Positions 8,201 through 14,308 of a DNA stretch of 15,589 nt are shown in pieces. The notes beneath the pieces were generated by a model. It was given only the letters and a program-made list of their open reading frames with translations. It was not told where the DNA came from and ran no database searches. How positions within the stretch are numbered: the stretch's first letter is position 1; each line of letters begins with the position of its first letter. A program made the translations under genes and the position numbers. This stretch comes from JBJHBY01 sp050485745 (lineage in GTDB: Bacteria; Pseudomonadota; Gammaproteobacteria; Pseudomonadales; CAMLJR01): the NCBI GenBank assembly GCA_050485745.1, contig JBJHBY010000064.1, forward strand, positions 1-15,589, in the 5' to 3' direction.

Positions 8201-8631
8201 TGCGGCCGGAACAGTGGAGACTCACTGGCCAGGGGCTGCCCGTTCAGCGCCCGCATTTCATTGAGCATGGCCAGTAACTGGCCCGGTTGATCCAGACGCT
8301 CACTGCGCACCTGCGCCAGGTAATCCGCCAGCCCGGCAATGGTAGCGGCGATGCCTTCGAGAGTTTCATCCTGAAGGGATTCGGGCACCACGCCGTCACT
8401 AAGACGCTGGATCGCCAGTTCGAGGCTGGCGCAGACGCGCGCCGGCCCCGGCAGGCTGGCCATGCGCAGGGTTCCGGTGACCTGATGGACATAGGTCAGG
8501 CAGAAGCGCAGCCGGGTGCTGTCCTCGCGCTGGGCACGATAGGCGGTGACTGCCTGCAGCGCCTGGTCCAGCGCCTGGCCCGTATCCGCCGCCACCCAGT
8601 CCAGGGCTGTGTAATCGCGCTGCTGTGACAT
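2272..8631 (-). CDS. chpA: Hybrid chemotaxis histidine kinase ChpA (CheA-type, multi-Hpt, CheW, receiver)
   Basis: Giant 2119-aa kinase of the Pil-Chp system (P. aeruginosa ChpA is about 2470 aa). Numbering is from the ATG at 8631. Order: Hpt-like domain with His49 (YVHQVTGTLRM); FimL-like helical region about 110-370; degenerate Hpt-like domain with Ala428 at the histidine position (LLAEVRGSLRL); Hpt with His665 (FHTLKGS); Hpt with His927 (LHTLKGS); degenerate Hpt-like domain with Ser1068 (TISQVADAAGEIGL); Hpt with His1337 (LHTLKGG). These are joined by acidic, Glu-Pro-rich linkers. Then come the dimerisation region, the ATPase domain (N box RNAVDHGIE about 1705, DDGRGID about 1743, GRGVGMDV about 1797), a CheW-like domain about 1835-1975, and a receiver with Asp2001/2002, phospho-acceptor Asp2047 and Lys2099. 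It should phosphorylate PilG and PilH. The start overlaps the pilK stop as TGATG. A TTG one codon upstream (8634) has a better-spaced AAGGA and is the alternative start. Confidence 0.97.
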   Translation of the reverse strand: MSQQRDYTALDWVAADTGQALDQALQAVTAYRAQREDSTRLRFCLTYVHQVTGTLRMASLPGPARVCASLELAIQRLSDGVVPESLQDETLEGIAATIAGLADYLAQVRSERLDQPGQLLAMLNEMRALNGQPLASESPLFRPQLPAPSTPGALPLAGEELAAVTTKLRQMYRIALLSLFRGDDPAKQLNYLAKVFARLVKLSAGHPPDLLWKTCIALCEGLLNQSVKLTAAVRSLLRQLDARLRQVVEGGEAALCAPPPQALLHNLLYYVATSGASSRFIGEMREICRLDQALRLDPGDPVLREDLRNAVAELARSEPAARLLVADALALLGFDDALASLERLGAGSSDGDWSGVADAVSGAPTPEPAGESRLFNDSEEAQEQLETAHEAVLREARGSLELAKESLVEFVASEWRHACLEEVPRLLAEVRGSLRLAEMPRAADVLAICERYVAETLLQRRLVPVWQQLDILADALASVDYYLEQRQSGDTVHSGILDVAEERAASLVHGDAAAAAEEPAAVENPASAAVIPFPGAATSLDAGPGPRDTGTDFSGTESEAREDSLAAPPADDGGLADAAVPATPAWEVVGETEVEEEPAASDDAMVAGASAGPPGASDDEIDPEIAEVFIEEAAEVLETLDDCLPEWQQQPEAGDHLATIRRSFHTLKGSGRMVGASHIGELAWSVENMLNRVIDGSRPLDEARVDVVLAARKLVPMMVEAFREHRAGDGTDGAAAALIGRAEALARGEQVPAETGPGTDEPVSVATADDAQETPQAGASAPALDANLEESAGSEANALDGSVALEQGEPESDGEPAAAWLAEATESFNAWVASEPEQEPEQESTSGSLLEPEPEAEPEPEPSWQEPQDWMPESEPAWTSQAEDSALLEIFAGEASAHLQALEDFIAHAATLPGPAELGDDLQRALHTLKGSAHMADVMPVAEVVTPVERLVKELRGARLKADDAVLALLAEATLLLRGGIEQLRHTPHESLPEAASFIQRVEALAEQRLAGMEAAVAADEDALAPARLNQFLHDAVEQVCAVGDDLRAWREQRLVGERQHTLAATISQVADAAGEIGLGPVEELAQSLQTLLRLGAEQAQPGEDFFGLGERAVDALVDQLDRLAAQQQLVPDEDLLAALQEFDVAPSLPESGSGPISASALQAETEAELEPELEPEPEPEPEPEPEPEPEPAPYAGLDWDNVEEVQVFAPPPPPPDAWQLPPDGAVPEMLFETGAEAGEGAGTDEPPEVEEIEFSGLPQEDAEAVDEPPPLPQLDTEPPLRLADRDEEDESELAEILEIFLEEAEDLLEAIDQAILGWQDEPDSPVYLDDLQRLLHTLKGGARLAGLRGLGNLSHNFETLLINAQQRGRAIDSPFLAEVQSWQDQVLARVNAIRDKGRAADSEAVPEAPESDDAMTDASQAEPSPAAFHAGPEAGYAGFGPEPEPMPQRDPEPADPAESEPGLPREPEGATPATALAPVLEEPGTGLTPGFQEVPEGLLHPAWKRGPQEVIKVSSQLIEELVNLAGETSISRARAEEQVSELVFSLDEMQMTVERLQEQVRRLDRETEAQILFRQEQVESEGLEGFDPLEFDRYSLLQQLSRSLLESASDLIDIKSTLAEKARDMDTLLVQQSRINTDLQEGLMRSRMVPFARMVPRLRRIVRQVGVELGREVDFRVDNAEGELDRSVLERIVAPLEHMLRNAVDHGIEPAEQRVAAGKPRQGLIALDLAREGGEVVIRLRDDGRGIDLDAVRAKAIERGLMRPGAQLSDHEVLQFILHAGFSTAREVTQISGRGVGMDVVHSEIKQLGGVVEIDSRPGQGSEFTIRLPFTVSVNRALMVSVAGDAYAIPLNTIEGIVRVSPFELEAYYQPDAPAFEYAGQSYLMRYMGALLHTSARPNLEGLTMPLPVLLVRGSDHAVAVQVDGLMGSREIVVKSLGPQFAMVQGLSGATVLGDGSVVVILDLAAMIRADASQLHRTIVLGHDEHKAVQERPLRVMVVDDSVTVRKVTSRLLERQGMEVWLAKDGMDAITQLQDPERVPDVMLLDIEMPRMDGFEVASRIRHTSWLKELPIIMITSRTGEKHRDRAIGLGVNRYLGKPYQEPVLLDAIYELTGQQPD
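5057..5130 (-). repeat. Hexanucleotide repeat coding a (Glu-Pro)n linker in chpA
   Basis: A tandem array of a GGTTCT-type 6-base unit (plus strand) with few variants. It codes nine consecutive Glu-Pro pairs preceded by imperfect EL/EP pairs, at about residues 1168-1192 of ChpA. It lies in the linker between the Ser-type phosphotransfer-like domain and the last Hpt domain. Changes in copy number would stay in frame and only alter linker length. Confidence 0.85.
6045..6135 (-). repeat. Second Glu-Pro/Glu-Gln-rich low-complexity repeat in chpA
   Basis: An imperfect 6-base repeat array (CTCTGG/TTCTGG/TCCGGT-like on the plus strand). It codes acidic runs such as EPEQEPEQE and LEPEPEAEPEPEPS in the linker before the Hpt domain that carries His927. 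It is less regular than the array at 5057-5130. Confidence 0.75.
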
Positions 8632-9581
8632 CAAACCCGATTCCTTATTGTTCTGGGGGCAGCTGTTGTTCCCGAAGCGTCTGTTCCCGAAGCGTCTGCT
8701 GTTCCGGCGCGGCCTGCCGCGGCATGCCCACGCCGCAGGTAGGCATGCACCTGATCGCAGCGCGCACGCTGCAGGCCCTCATGCCGCCACTGCGCCGCCT
8801 CACCCGGGCCAACGACCAGCAGGCCACCGGGCTTGAGGCGCCCGGCCAGGGCGTTCAGTGCCGCCTCCCGGCGCTCCCGGCGAAAGTAGATCAGCACGTT
8901 CTGGCAGAAGATCACATCCATGGGGAACGGCGGCAGCTCCTGGAACATCAGTACATTGCCCCGGGCGAAACACAGCGCATCGCGCAACTCGCGCACCACG
9001 GACCAGCGCCCGTCACCCCGTTGCTGCAGATAGCGCTCGCGCAGGCGCGCCGGCACTGTAACGGCGCGAGCCTCGGGGTAGTGCCCCTCCCTGGCCTGGG
9101 CCAGTGCGCCCTGGCTGATGTCCGTGGCCATGACGCCGCAGTAGGTCTTCGCCGCGGGCTCGCGCCGCATCGCCTCGCGGGCGACCATGGCCAGGGACCA
9201 GGCCTCCTCCCCCGTGGCACAACCCACACTCCAGAGATCGAGGGTCTGCCCCGGGCGCCAGGCACCGAGGCGATGCCGAAGAAAACGATGCACCAGCTCG
9301 AAGGCCTCACGCTGACGAAAGAAGCGCGTTTCCTGCACGGTCAGGCAGTCCAGCAGCCGCGACCACTCGGGCAGCCCCGCGGGCCAGTTGGCGACTTCGT
9401 CGAAATAGGCATCGGCGTCATCGCGGCCGAGTTCGCGCAGGCGGCTGTTAACGCTGCGCGAAATGATCGACGCATGCTGGGACAGGTCGATACCGGTGCG
9501 CGTCTCCACCAGTTGCGACCAGCGCTCCAGCTGCTCCGGCGACAAGGCGCGCGGCGCTTGATAGGCCCAGCTTGCAGACAT
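8631..9581 (-). CDS. pilK: Chemotaxis protein methyltransferase PilK (CheR family)
   Basis: This 316-aa protein methylates glutamates of PilJ using S-adenosylmethionine, opposing ChpB. Numbering from the ATG at 9581: N-terminal helical domain about 10-75, the CheR signature TVQETRFFR at 81-89, the SAM-binding loop WSVGCATGEEAW at 117-128, TDISQGALAQAR at 153-164, and FCQNVLIYF at 225-233, where most CheR proteins have Arg in place of Gln. The last 30 residues are low complexity and include a perfect pentapeptide duplication (DASGT twice). P. aeruginosa PilK is 291 aa, so the tail accounts for the extra length. In-frame TTG codons at 9584 and 9590 are alternative starts, but the ATG gives the expected N-terminus. 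It starts 26 bases after pilJ and its stop overlaps the chpA start. Confidence 0.94.
   Translation of the reverse strand: MSASWAYQAPRALSPEQLERWSQLVETRTGIDLSQHASIISRSVNSRLRELGRDDADAYFDEVANWPAGLPEWSRLLDCLTVQETRFFRQREAFELVHRFLRHRLGAWRPGQTLDLWSVGCATGEEAWSLAMVAREAMRREPAAKTYCGVMATDISQGALAQAREGHYPEARAVTVPARLRERYLQQRGDGRWSVVRELRDALCFARGNVLMFQELPPFPMDVIFCQNVLIYFRRERREAALNALAGRLKPGGLLVVGPGEAAQWRHEGLQRARCDQVHAYLRRGHAAAGRAGTADASGTDASGTTAAPRTIRNRV
8668..8697. repeat. Perfect 15-base tandem duplication in the 3' end of pilK
   Basis: GTTCCCGAAGCGTCT occurs twice head to tail (8668-8682 and 8683-8697). On the minus strand it codes a duplicated DASGT in the low-complexity C-terminal tail of PilK. It looks like a recent slippage duplication that leaves the reading frame intact. 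Confidence 0.9.
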
Positions 9582-9607
9582 CAAACCCAATCCCCCGCAA
9601 GCGTGGC

Positions 9608-11647
9608 TCAGTCAGCGCCGGCCGCCACATCCTGGGGCAGCTTGAAGCCGGCGACCGAACTCTTCAGATCCTGGGCCATGGCCGCGAGCTTGCCGATCGA
9701 CTGCGCCGTGGTCTTGGTGCCCGAAGAGGTTTGCGAGGTAATCTCCTGGATGACATTCATGGTATTGGAGATATGGCCGGCACTGGAGGCCTGCTGCCGC
9801 GCCGCGTTGGAGATGTTCTGGATCAGCTCCGCCAGTTCCTGGGATACGGTCTCGATCTCTTCCAGGGCGCCACCCGCGTCCTGGGCAAGCCGTGCCCCGC
9901 GGACCACTTCGGAGGTGGTCTGCTCCATCGAGATGACCGCTTCGTTGGTATCGGACTGAATGGTCTTGACCAGCGCCTCGATCTGCTTGGTCGCAGCGGA
10001 GGAGCGCTCCGCCAGTCGCTGAACTTCGTCCGCAACCACCGCGAAGCCGCGGCCCGCGTCACCCGCCATCGACGCCTGGATGGCGGCGTTGAGCGCCAGG
10101 ATGTTGGTCTGGTCGGCGATGTCGTTGATCAGCGAGACGATGTCGCCGATCTCCTGGGAGGATTCACCCAGGCGTTTGATCCGCTTCGAGGTCTCCTGGA
10201 TCTGTTCACGGATGTTGTCCATGCCCTTGATGGTGTTCTGCACCACCTCGGCGCCGGTGTTGGCGATCGCTACTGAGCGCTCCGCCACCGAGGCGGACTC
10301 GCTGGCATTGGAGGACACCTGATCGATGGTCACCGCCATCTCGTTGATGGCGGCCGAGGCGCCGGCAATTTCCTGGGCCTGGTGCTCGGACGCATCGGCC
10401 AGTTGCAGCGCGGTGGACTGGCTCTCCTCCGCGGCGCGGGAGACGTTAACCGCCGTGTCGTTGATCTGCGACACCAGGATGCGCAGCTGGTCGATGGTGA
10501 AGTTGATCGAGTCGGCGATTGCGCCGGTGAAATCCTCGGTCACCGTGGCCGTGGTGGTCAGGTCACCATCAGCCAGGTCGGCCAGTTCGTCCAGCAGACG
10601 CAGGATCGCGTTCTGGTTGCGCTCGTTCTGGTCCGCGGTCTCACTCAGGCGGGCGCGGGTATTGAGGAACAGTTGCACACCGATCATCGCGATCGAGAAC
10701 AGGATGATGGCGACGAAGAACACCGCAGTGAAGGCGGTGATCGCGCGCTCGCTGTCGAGGTTGTTGATACTCTCGGCGAGGCGGCTGGTGGCCTCCATGA
10801 TACGTGGCGAGTCATCGGTAATTGACGCCACCGCGCGGCTCGCCCGCAGCAGGTCGGGGGAGGCCTGGAAGATCTCGTCGACCGAGCCACTCACGAACTC
10901 GAACAGCTGGCTGATCTCCGCGAGGCTGTTGCGGGCATTGGCATCCGCCACCCGGCTGATGCGCATGGCCGGGTTGCCCTCGATCATGCCCGAGAGCACG
11001 CTACCGAAAATACTGGCATCGAGGTTGAACTGGTCCGCGGCCTCCGGGGAGTCCTCACCGCCTTCGAGCATCTTGTCGACGTTGCGCGCGATACGCTCCG
11101 CCAGCCAGGACTGGCGCTGGGCCACCGAAACCTGGTCCGCCGGGGCGCCGATCTCCAGCAGGATCTCAACGACGTTGTTGTATTCCTGCTGCAGCTCCGG
11201 AATCGATTCGTTCAGCGTGCGCGCAACATCGTGCAGGAACAGGATCCGCTCACGACTGGTGATGATAGTGTCGGAGGCGGTATTGACCCGCTCCCAGAGG
11301 TCGCGCAGCTGGGCCAGTTCCGTGGTCAGCATGGCCTGCAGCGAGGGCAGGTCCTCTGTGCCGTTGACCAGGGTGCGCAGCACCGTCGCGAAACGCGCTC
11401 GCGCCGCCGCCAGCTGGTCGAAGGACTCCGCATCACCCTCCGCGGCCTCCCGCGATGCGGTCGCGATCTGCTGGGAGAGAACCCGCAGCTCCCCGGTCAG
11501 TTCCAGGTAGCGCTGGTCATAGCCGGTATCGCGCAGGACGATGTAGGCGTTGATACCGGCCCCGATGAAGCCGGCGATCATCAGCACGATGAAAAAGGTG
11601 ATCGCCCGGTTCGCGGGCAATTTGGCCATTGGTTTTTTCGCATTCAT
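9608..11647 (-). CDS. pilJ: Pili-specific methyl-accepting chemotaxis receptor PilJ
   Basis: This 679-aa inner-membrane chemoreceptor (P. aeruginosa PilJ is 682 aa) feeds ChpA through PilI/ChpC. Transmembrane helix 1 is at about 14-38 (AITFFIVLMIAGFIGAG), followed by a periplasmic PilJ-type sensing region at about 39-300. Helix 2 is at about 303-328 (ITAFTAVFFVAIILFSIAMI), then a HAMP domain to about 385 and the cytoplasmic coiled-coil signalling domain. The highly conserved hairpin tip lies near Asn520 (ALNAAIQASMAG then RGFAVVADEV), with the PilJ-specific QASMAGDAG variant in place of the common EAARAGE. No CheR-tethering pentapeptide is seen at the C-terminus (QDVAAGAD). The ATG at 11647 is chosen because it gives the basic N-terminus MNAKKPMAK right before helix 1, has GGGAG upstream, and avoids the overlap with pilI that the longer in-frame start at 11755 would need. 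Confidence 0.96.
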   Translation of the reverse strand: MNAKKPMAKLPANRAITFFIVLMIAGFIGAGINAYIVLRDTGYDQRYLELTGELRVLSQQIATASREAAEGDAESFDQLAAARARFATVLRTLVNGTEDLPSLQAMLTTELAQLRDLWERVNTASDTIITSRERILFLHDVARTLNESIPELQQEYNNVVEILLEIGAPADQVSVAQRQSWLAERIARNVDKMLEGGEDSPEAADQFNLDASIFGSVLSGMIEGNPAMRISRVADANARNSLAEISQLFEFVSGSVDEIFQASPDLLRASRAVASITDDSPRIMEATSRLAESINNLDSERAITAFTAVFFVAIILFSIAMIGVQLFLNTRARLSETADQNERNQNAILRLLDELADLADGDLTTTATVTEDFTGAIADSINFTIDQLRILVSQINDTAVNVSRAAEESQSTALQLADASEHQAQEIAGASAAINEMAVTIDQVSSNASESASVAERSVAIANTGAEVVQNTIKGMDNIREQIQETSKRIKRLGESSQEIGDIVSLINDIADQTNILALNAAIQASMAGDAGRGFAVVADEVQRLAERSSAATKQIEALVKTIQSDTNEAVISMEQTTSEVVRGARLAQDAGGALEEIETVSQELAELIQNISNAARQQASSAGHISNTMNVIQEITSQTSSGTKTTAQSIGKLAAMAQDLKSSVAGFKLPQDVAAGAD

Positions 11648-11709
11648 GCTTCGGGCTCCCAGCCGAATCGGTCTGTCGTCTTTCGCGTCCGTTTCAGGTT
11701 GCCGCGCGC

Positions 11710-12249
11710 TCAGGCCGCGGCGTTGAAAAAGCGTTGATCCCGCGCCAGGCGCCACGGACTGAACACGGTCCAGTTCAGATCATTGTGGCGATAGCCGCCG
11801 GCGAGGTACGGCCGCATCGGCTGCAGCTCCGGCGGAATGTCGCTGTGAAAACTGTCCACGGGGAAGTGCTGCATGCCAAACACCTGGCTGACCACCAGCC
11901 CCGTATAAAGCTCGCCGAGTTCCATGACCAGCACCCGGTGACGCTTGCGCGCCCCGGCCAGGGCACCACCGAAGTAGGCCTCCAGGTCAATCAACGGCAG
12001 CAGGCGACCGCGCACGTTGGACACGCCCCGCACCCAGCCCTGCACACCGGGCAGGCGCGTACTGGCCGGCAGCTGCAGCAGCTCCGCGACCTCGGTCATG
12101 GGCGCCACCATGCGCTGCCCCGCCAGCATGAAGCCCACACCACTCCAGTGCGGCTTGATATCGACCCGTGCCGGCAAGCCACGGGCGTGCTGCAGGCTGG
12201 ACCGGGCAAGCTCGACCAGCGCCGCAAAGGGCTCACTGCTGCGGCTCAT
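11710..12249 (-). CDS. pilI: CheW-like twitching motility coupling protein PilI
   Basis: This 179-aa protein (P. aeruginosa PilI is 178 aa) is a CheW-like adaptor coupling PilJ to ChpA in the cytoplasm. After a short helical N-terminus it shows the CheW fold: GVGFMLAGQRMVAPMTEV at 37-54, then the hallmark GWVRGVSNVRGRLLPLIDLE at 71-90, and a second beta half ending near NWTVFSP at 159-165. The ATG has a good ribosome binding site (AGGGTGG) just upstream and lies six bases after the pilH TAG stop. A 62-base gap without any recognisable element separates its stop from pilJ. Confidence 0.95.
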   Translation of the reverse strand: MSRSSEPFAALVELARSSLQHARGLPARVDIKPHWSGVGFMLAGQRMVAPMTEVAELLQLPASTRLPGVQGWVRGVSNVRGRLLPLIDLEAYFGGALAGARKRHRVLVMELGELYTGLVVSQVFGMQHFPVDSFHSDIPPELQPMRPYLAGGYRHNDLNWTVFSPWRLARDQRFFNAAA

Positions 12250-12255
12250 GCCACC

Positions 12256-12621
12256 CTACCCATTGAGCACGTCCTCGATGGCCTGTACCAGAACCTTGCC
12301 CTCCACCGGTTTGATCAGATAGCCACGCGCGCCCTGGCGCTGCCCCCAGACCCGGTCGGTCTCCTGATCCTTGGTGGTCACGATAATCACCGGAATATGG
12401 CTGGTGGCGGCATCGCGGCTGAGCTGGCGCGTGGCCTGGAAGCCGTTCAGCCCGGGCATGACGATGTCCATCAACACCACATCCGGGCGCTCCTGGCGAG
12501 CGATGGCCACGCCCTCCTCGCCGCTGGCAGCGGTCATTACCTCATAGCCGCTCTTGGTGAGCAGACTGCTCATCTTGTAGGTTTCCGTGGGCGAATCATC
12601 GACTATCAGCACCCGGGTCAT
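12256..12621 (-). CDS. pilH: Twitching motility response regulator PilH (CheY-like)
   Basis: This 121-aa stand-alone receiver domain has exactly the length of P. aeruginosa PilH. Phosphorylation residues are intact: Asp8/Asp9 (LIVDDSP), acceptor Asp52 (LMDIVMPGLNG), the Thr pair at 82-83 (IIVTTKDQETD) and Lys104 (YLIKPV). The VTTKDQETDRVWGQRQGA segment is strongly PilH-like. PilH receives phosphate from ChpA and in P. aeruginosa opposes PilG, promoting retraction or acting as a phosphate sink. An in-frame ATG at 12642 exists, but the start at 12621 follows a perfect AGGAGG four bases upstream and gives the canonical N-terminus MTRVLIVDDSP. Confidence 0.96.
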   Translation of the reverse strand: MTRVLIVDDSPTETYKMSSLLTKSGYEVMTAASGEEGVAIARQERPDVVLMDIVMPGLNGFQATRQLSRDAATSHIPVIIVTTKDQETDRVWGQRQGARGYLIKPVEGKVLVQAIEDVLNG

Positions 12622-12625
12622 GATT

Positions 12626-12631
12626 CCTCCT
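12626..12631 (-). promoter_or_regulatory. Strong ribosome binding site of pilH
   Basis: A perfect AGGAGG on the minus strand lies four bases before the ATG at 12621 and decides between that start and the in-frame ATG at 12642, which would sit upstream of it. Confidence 0.8.
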
Positions 12632-12642
12632 GCTTGCGGCAT

Positions 12643-12695
12643 GCATCCATCGCAACCGTGGACGGGCGGCAGAGCCGGCCCGGTGCCACGGATGC
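12643..12695 (-). other. Imperfect inverted repeat in the pilG-pilH gap
   Basis: Within the 97-base gap between pilG and pilH, GCATCC (12643-12648) and CCGTGG (12656-12661) pair with CCACGG (12686-12691) and GGATGC (12690-12695), leaving a one-sided bulge. The interior is also GC-rich and self-complementary. The transcript could fold into a stem just ahead of the pilH ribosome binding site. No T-run follows, so it is not a classical terminator. A role in RNA processing or in setting the PilG:PilH ratio is only inferred. Confidence 0.35.
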
Positions 12696-12718
12696 TTCGA
12701 GACTTTTCACTGTACCTG

Positions 12719-13108
12719 TCACTGCACCTGCCCCAGGTGGGCCTCGATGGCCCCGAGCAGTTCGTTTTTACTGAAGGGCTTGGTCAGATATTGATCAGAG
12801 CCGACAATGCGGCCCTTGGCCTTGTCGAACAGGCCATCCTTGGACGACAGCATGATCACCGGTGTCGACTTGAATTCACTGTTATTCTTGATCAGGGCGC
12901 AGGTCTGGTAGCCGTCCAGACGAGGCATCATGATGTCGACGAAAATGATATCGGGGCGGCTGTCGGCGATCTTGGCCAGGGCGTCAAAGCCGTCCGTGGC
13001 GGTGATTACCGTACAACCGACCTTCTTCAGCAGGGTTTCAGCGGTACGCCGGATGGTCTTGCTGTCGTCGATGACCATCACCTTGAGATCCTGGAAATTC
13101 GGTTCCAT
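12719..13108 (-). CDS. pilG: Twitching motility response regulator PilG (CheY-like)
   Basis: This 129-aa single receiver domain is the first gene of the operon. Residues: Asp14/Asp15 (VMVIDDSKTIRR), acceptor Asp58 (FVDIMMPRLDG), Ser88 (IMLSSKDG) and Lys110 (YLTKPFSK). The MVIDDSKTIRRTAE and PRLDGYQTCALIKNN stretches are typical of PilG. In P. aeruginosa phosphorylated PilG promotes pilus extension and activates adenylate cyclase CyaB through FimL/FimV. ChpA supplies the phosphate. The ATG at 13108 has only a distant AGGGG (about 12 bases upstream), so translation initiation may be weak or structure-dependent. Confidence 0.95.
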   Translation of the reverse strand: MEPNFQDLKVMVIDDSKTIRRTAETLLKKVGCTVITATDGFDALAKIADSRPDIIFVDIMMPRLDGYQTCALIKNNSEFKSTPVIMLSSKDGLFDKAKGRIVGSDQYLTKPFSKNELLGAIEAHLGQVQ

Positions 13109-13354
13109 CGTTGGCAGTCACCCCTGTACTGGGCCAGCGCCGCACTGCGGCGGCAGGTGTCGAATGGCTGTGACCCGCGCGGGAGCGCCCGCCCGGGCCG
13201 TGTACCCACCGGGAAGCCCGGCGTGGCGGCGGCTGGATACCACCGGCAACCCCGGCTGCAAGCGGGAAGGCTTTGCTGGCGGGCAACGAATTAATAGTAT
13301 AGAAGCCCTTTTCAGGAAAGCACGCCCCTCCCCATTTCTGATGCAGGTATCAAA
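13109..13354. promoter_or_regulatory. Divergent intergenic region between pilG and gshB
   Basis: This 246-base gap must hold the promoters of both transcription units. The only AT-rich patch is at 13289-13303. Read on the minus strand it offers TATACT (13297-13302, five of six matches to the sigma-70 -10 box) for pilG, with no clear -35. Read on the plus strand it offers TAGTAT or TATAGA for gshB, with TTGCTG at 13273-13278 at 16 or 19 bases. If used, the pilG leader would be about 180 bases and GC-rich, with a perfect inverted repeat at 13138-13152 (CGCCGC/GCGGCG). No operator of a known regulator is recognised. Confidence 0.3.
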
Positions 13355-14308
13355 ATGACCATTCGCCTGGGTGTCGTCATGGACCCGATCGCCGGAATCC
13401 ACTATAAGAAGGACTCGACCATGGCGATGCTGTGGGCCGCCCAGGATCGGGGCTGGTCCCTGAGCTACATGGAGCAGGGCGACCTGTTTCTCGACGCCGG
13501 CGGCGCGCGAGCGCGGATGCGGGCCCTCACGGTGCGCCGCGACCCGCAGGACTGGTTCAGCCTCGGCGCGGCGGAAGAGCAGCCGCTGGCGGATCTGGAC
13601 GTGATCCTGATGCGCAAGGATCCGCCCTTCGACAACGAATTTATCTACAGCACCTACCTGCTGGAGGCCGCGCAGCGACAGGGCGTGCTGGTCGTCAACG
13701 ACCCGCGCAGCCTGCGGGACTGCAACGAAAAGATGTTCGCCACGGAGTTTCCGCAGTGCTGCCCACCCCTGCTGGTCAGCCGCGATGCGACCCTGCTGCG
13801 ACGCTTCTATGCCGAGCACGGTGACGTGGTCTTCAAGCCACTGGACGGCATGGGCGGCAGCGCCGTGTTCCGGGTGCGCGAGGGCGACCCCAACCTGGGG
13901 GTGATCATCGAGACCCTGACCGGGCACGGGGGCCGCACCATCATGGCGCAGCGCTACCTGCCGGAGATCCGCGATGGCGACAAACGCATTCTGCTGATCG
14001 ACGGCGAACCCGTCCCCTACTGCCTGGCCCGGGTGCCGGCGGTGGGCGAGACCCGGGGCAACCTCGCCGCGGGGGGCAGCGGGCGGGCCCAGGCATTGAC
14101 GGACCGGGACCGCTGGATCGCCGCGCAGGTAGGCCCGGCGGTGAAGGCAAAGGGCTTGCTGTTCGTGGGTCTGGACGTGATCGGTGACTACCTGACCGAG
14201 ATCAACGTCACCAGCCCCACCTGCATCCGGGAAATCGACGCCGCCTTTGACACCCGCATTGGCGAGCGCCTGATGGACTGCATCGCGGAACGACTGCAAC
14301 GACGGTGA
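13355..14308 (+). CDS. gshB: Glutathione synthetase
   Basis: This 317-aa ATP-grasp ligase joins gamma-glutamylcysteine and glycine to make glutathione; the E. coli enzyme is about 316 aa. Visible motifs: the N-terminal VVMDPIAGIHYKKDSTMAML at 7-26, LMRKDPPFDNEF at 85-96, the ATP-grasp loop FKPLDGMGGSAVF at 160-172, RDGDKRILLIDGEPV at 206-220, the flexible loop RGNLAAGG at 234-241, and the metal/substrate region GLDVIGDYLTEINVTSPT at 272-289 with Glu282 and Asn284. The ATG at 13355 has AGG about eight bases upstream and gives the expected N-terminus. It is transcribed away from pilG and overlaps the next gene by four bases, the same arrangement as next to pilG in Pseudomonas. Confidence 0.97.
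   Translation: MTIRLGVVMDPIAGIHYKKDSTMAMLWAAQDRGWSLSYMEQGDLFLDAGGARARMRALTVRRDPQDWFSLGAAEEQPLADLDVILMRKDPPFDNEFIYSTYLLEAAQRQGVLVVNDPRSLRDCNEKMFATEFPQCCPPLLVSRDATLLRRFYAEHGDVVFKPLDGMGGSAVFRVREGDPNLGVIIETLTGHGGRTIMAQRYLPEIRDGDKRILLIDGEPVPYCLARVPAVGETRGNLAAGGSGRAQALTDRDRWIAAQVGPAVKAKGLLFVGLDVIGDYLTEINVTSPTCIREIDAAFDTRIGERLMDCIAERLQRR

Noticed and set aside
8625..9959. Plus-strand open frame (444 codons) opposite pilK and pilJ
   Set aside because: Antisense to the CheR and receptor coding regions, with no domain match.
11648..11755. Longer PilJ start at 11755 adding 36 residues
   Set aside because: It would overlap pilI by 46 bases and put an unusual Arg-rich extension before the first membrane helix. 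The ATG at 11647 gives the family-typical length.
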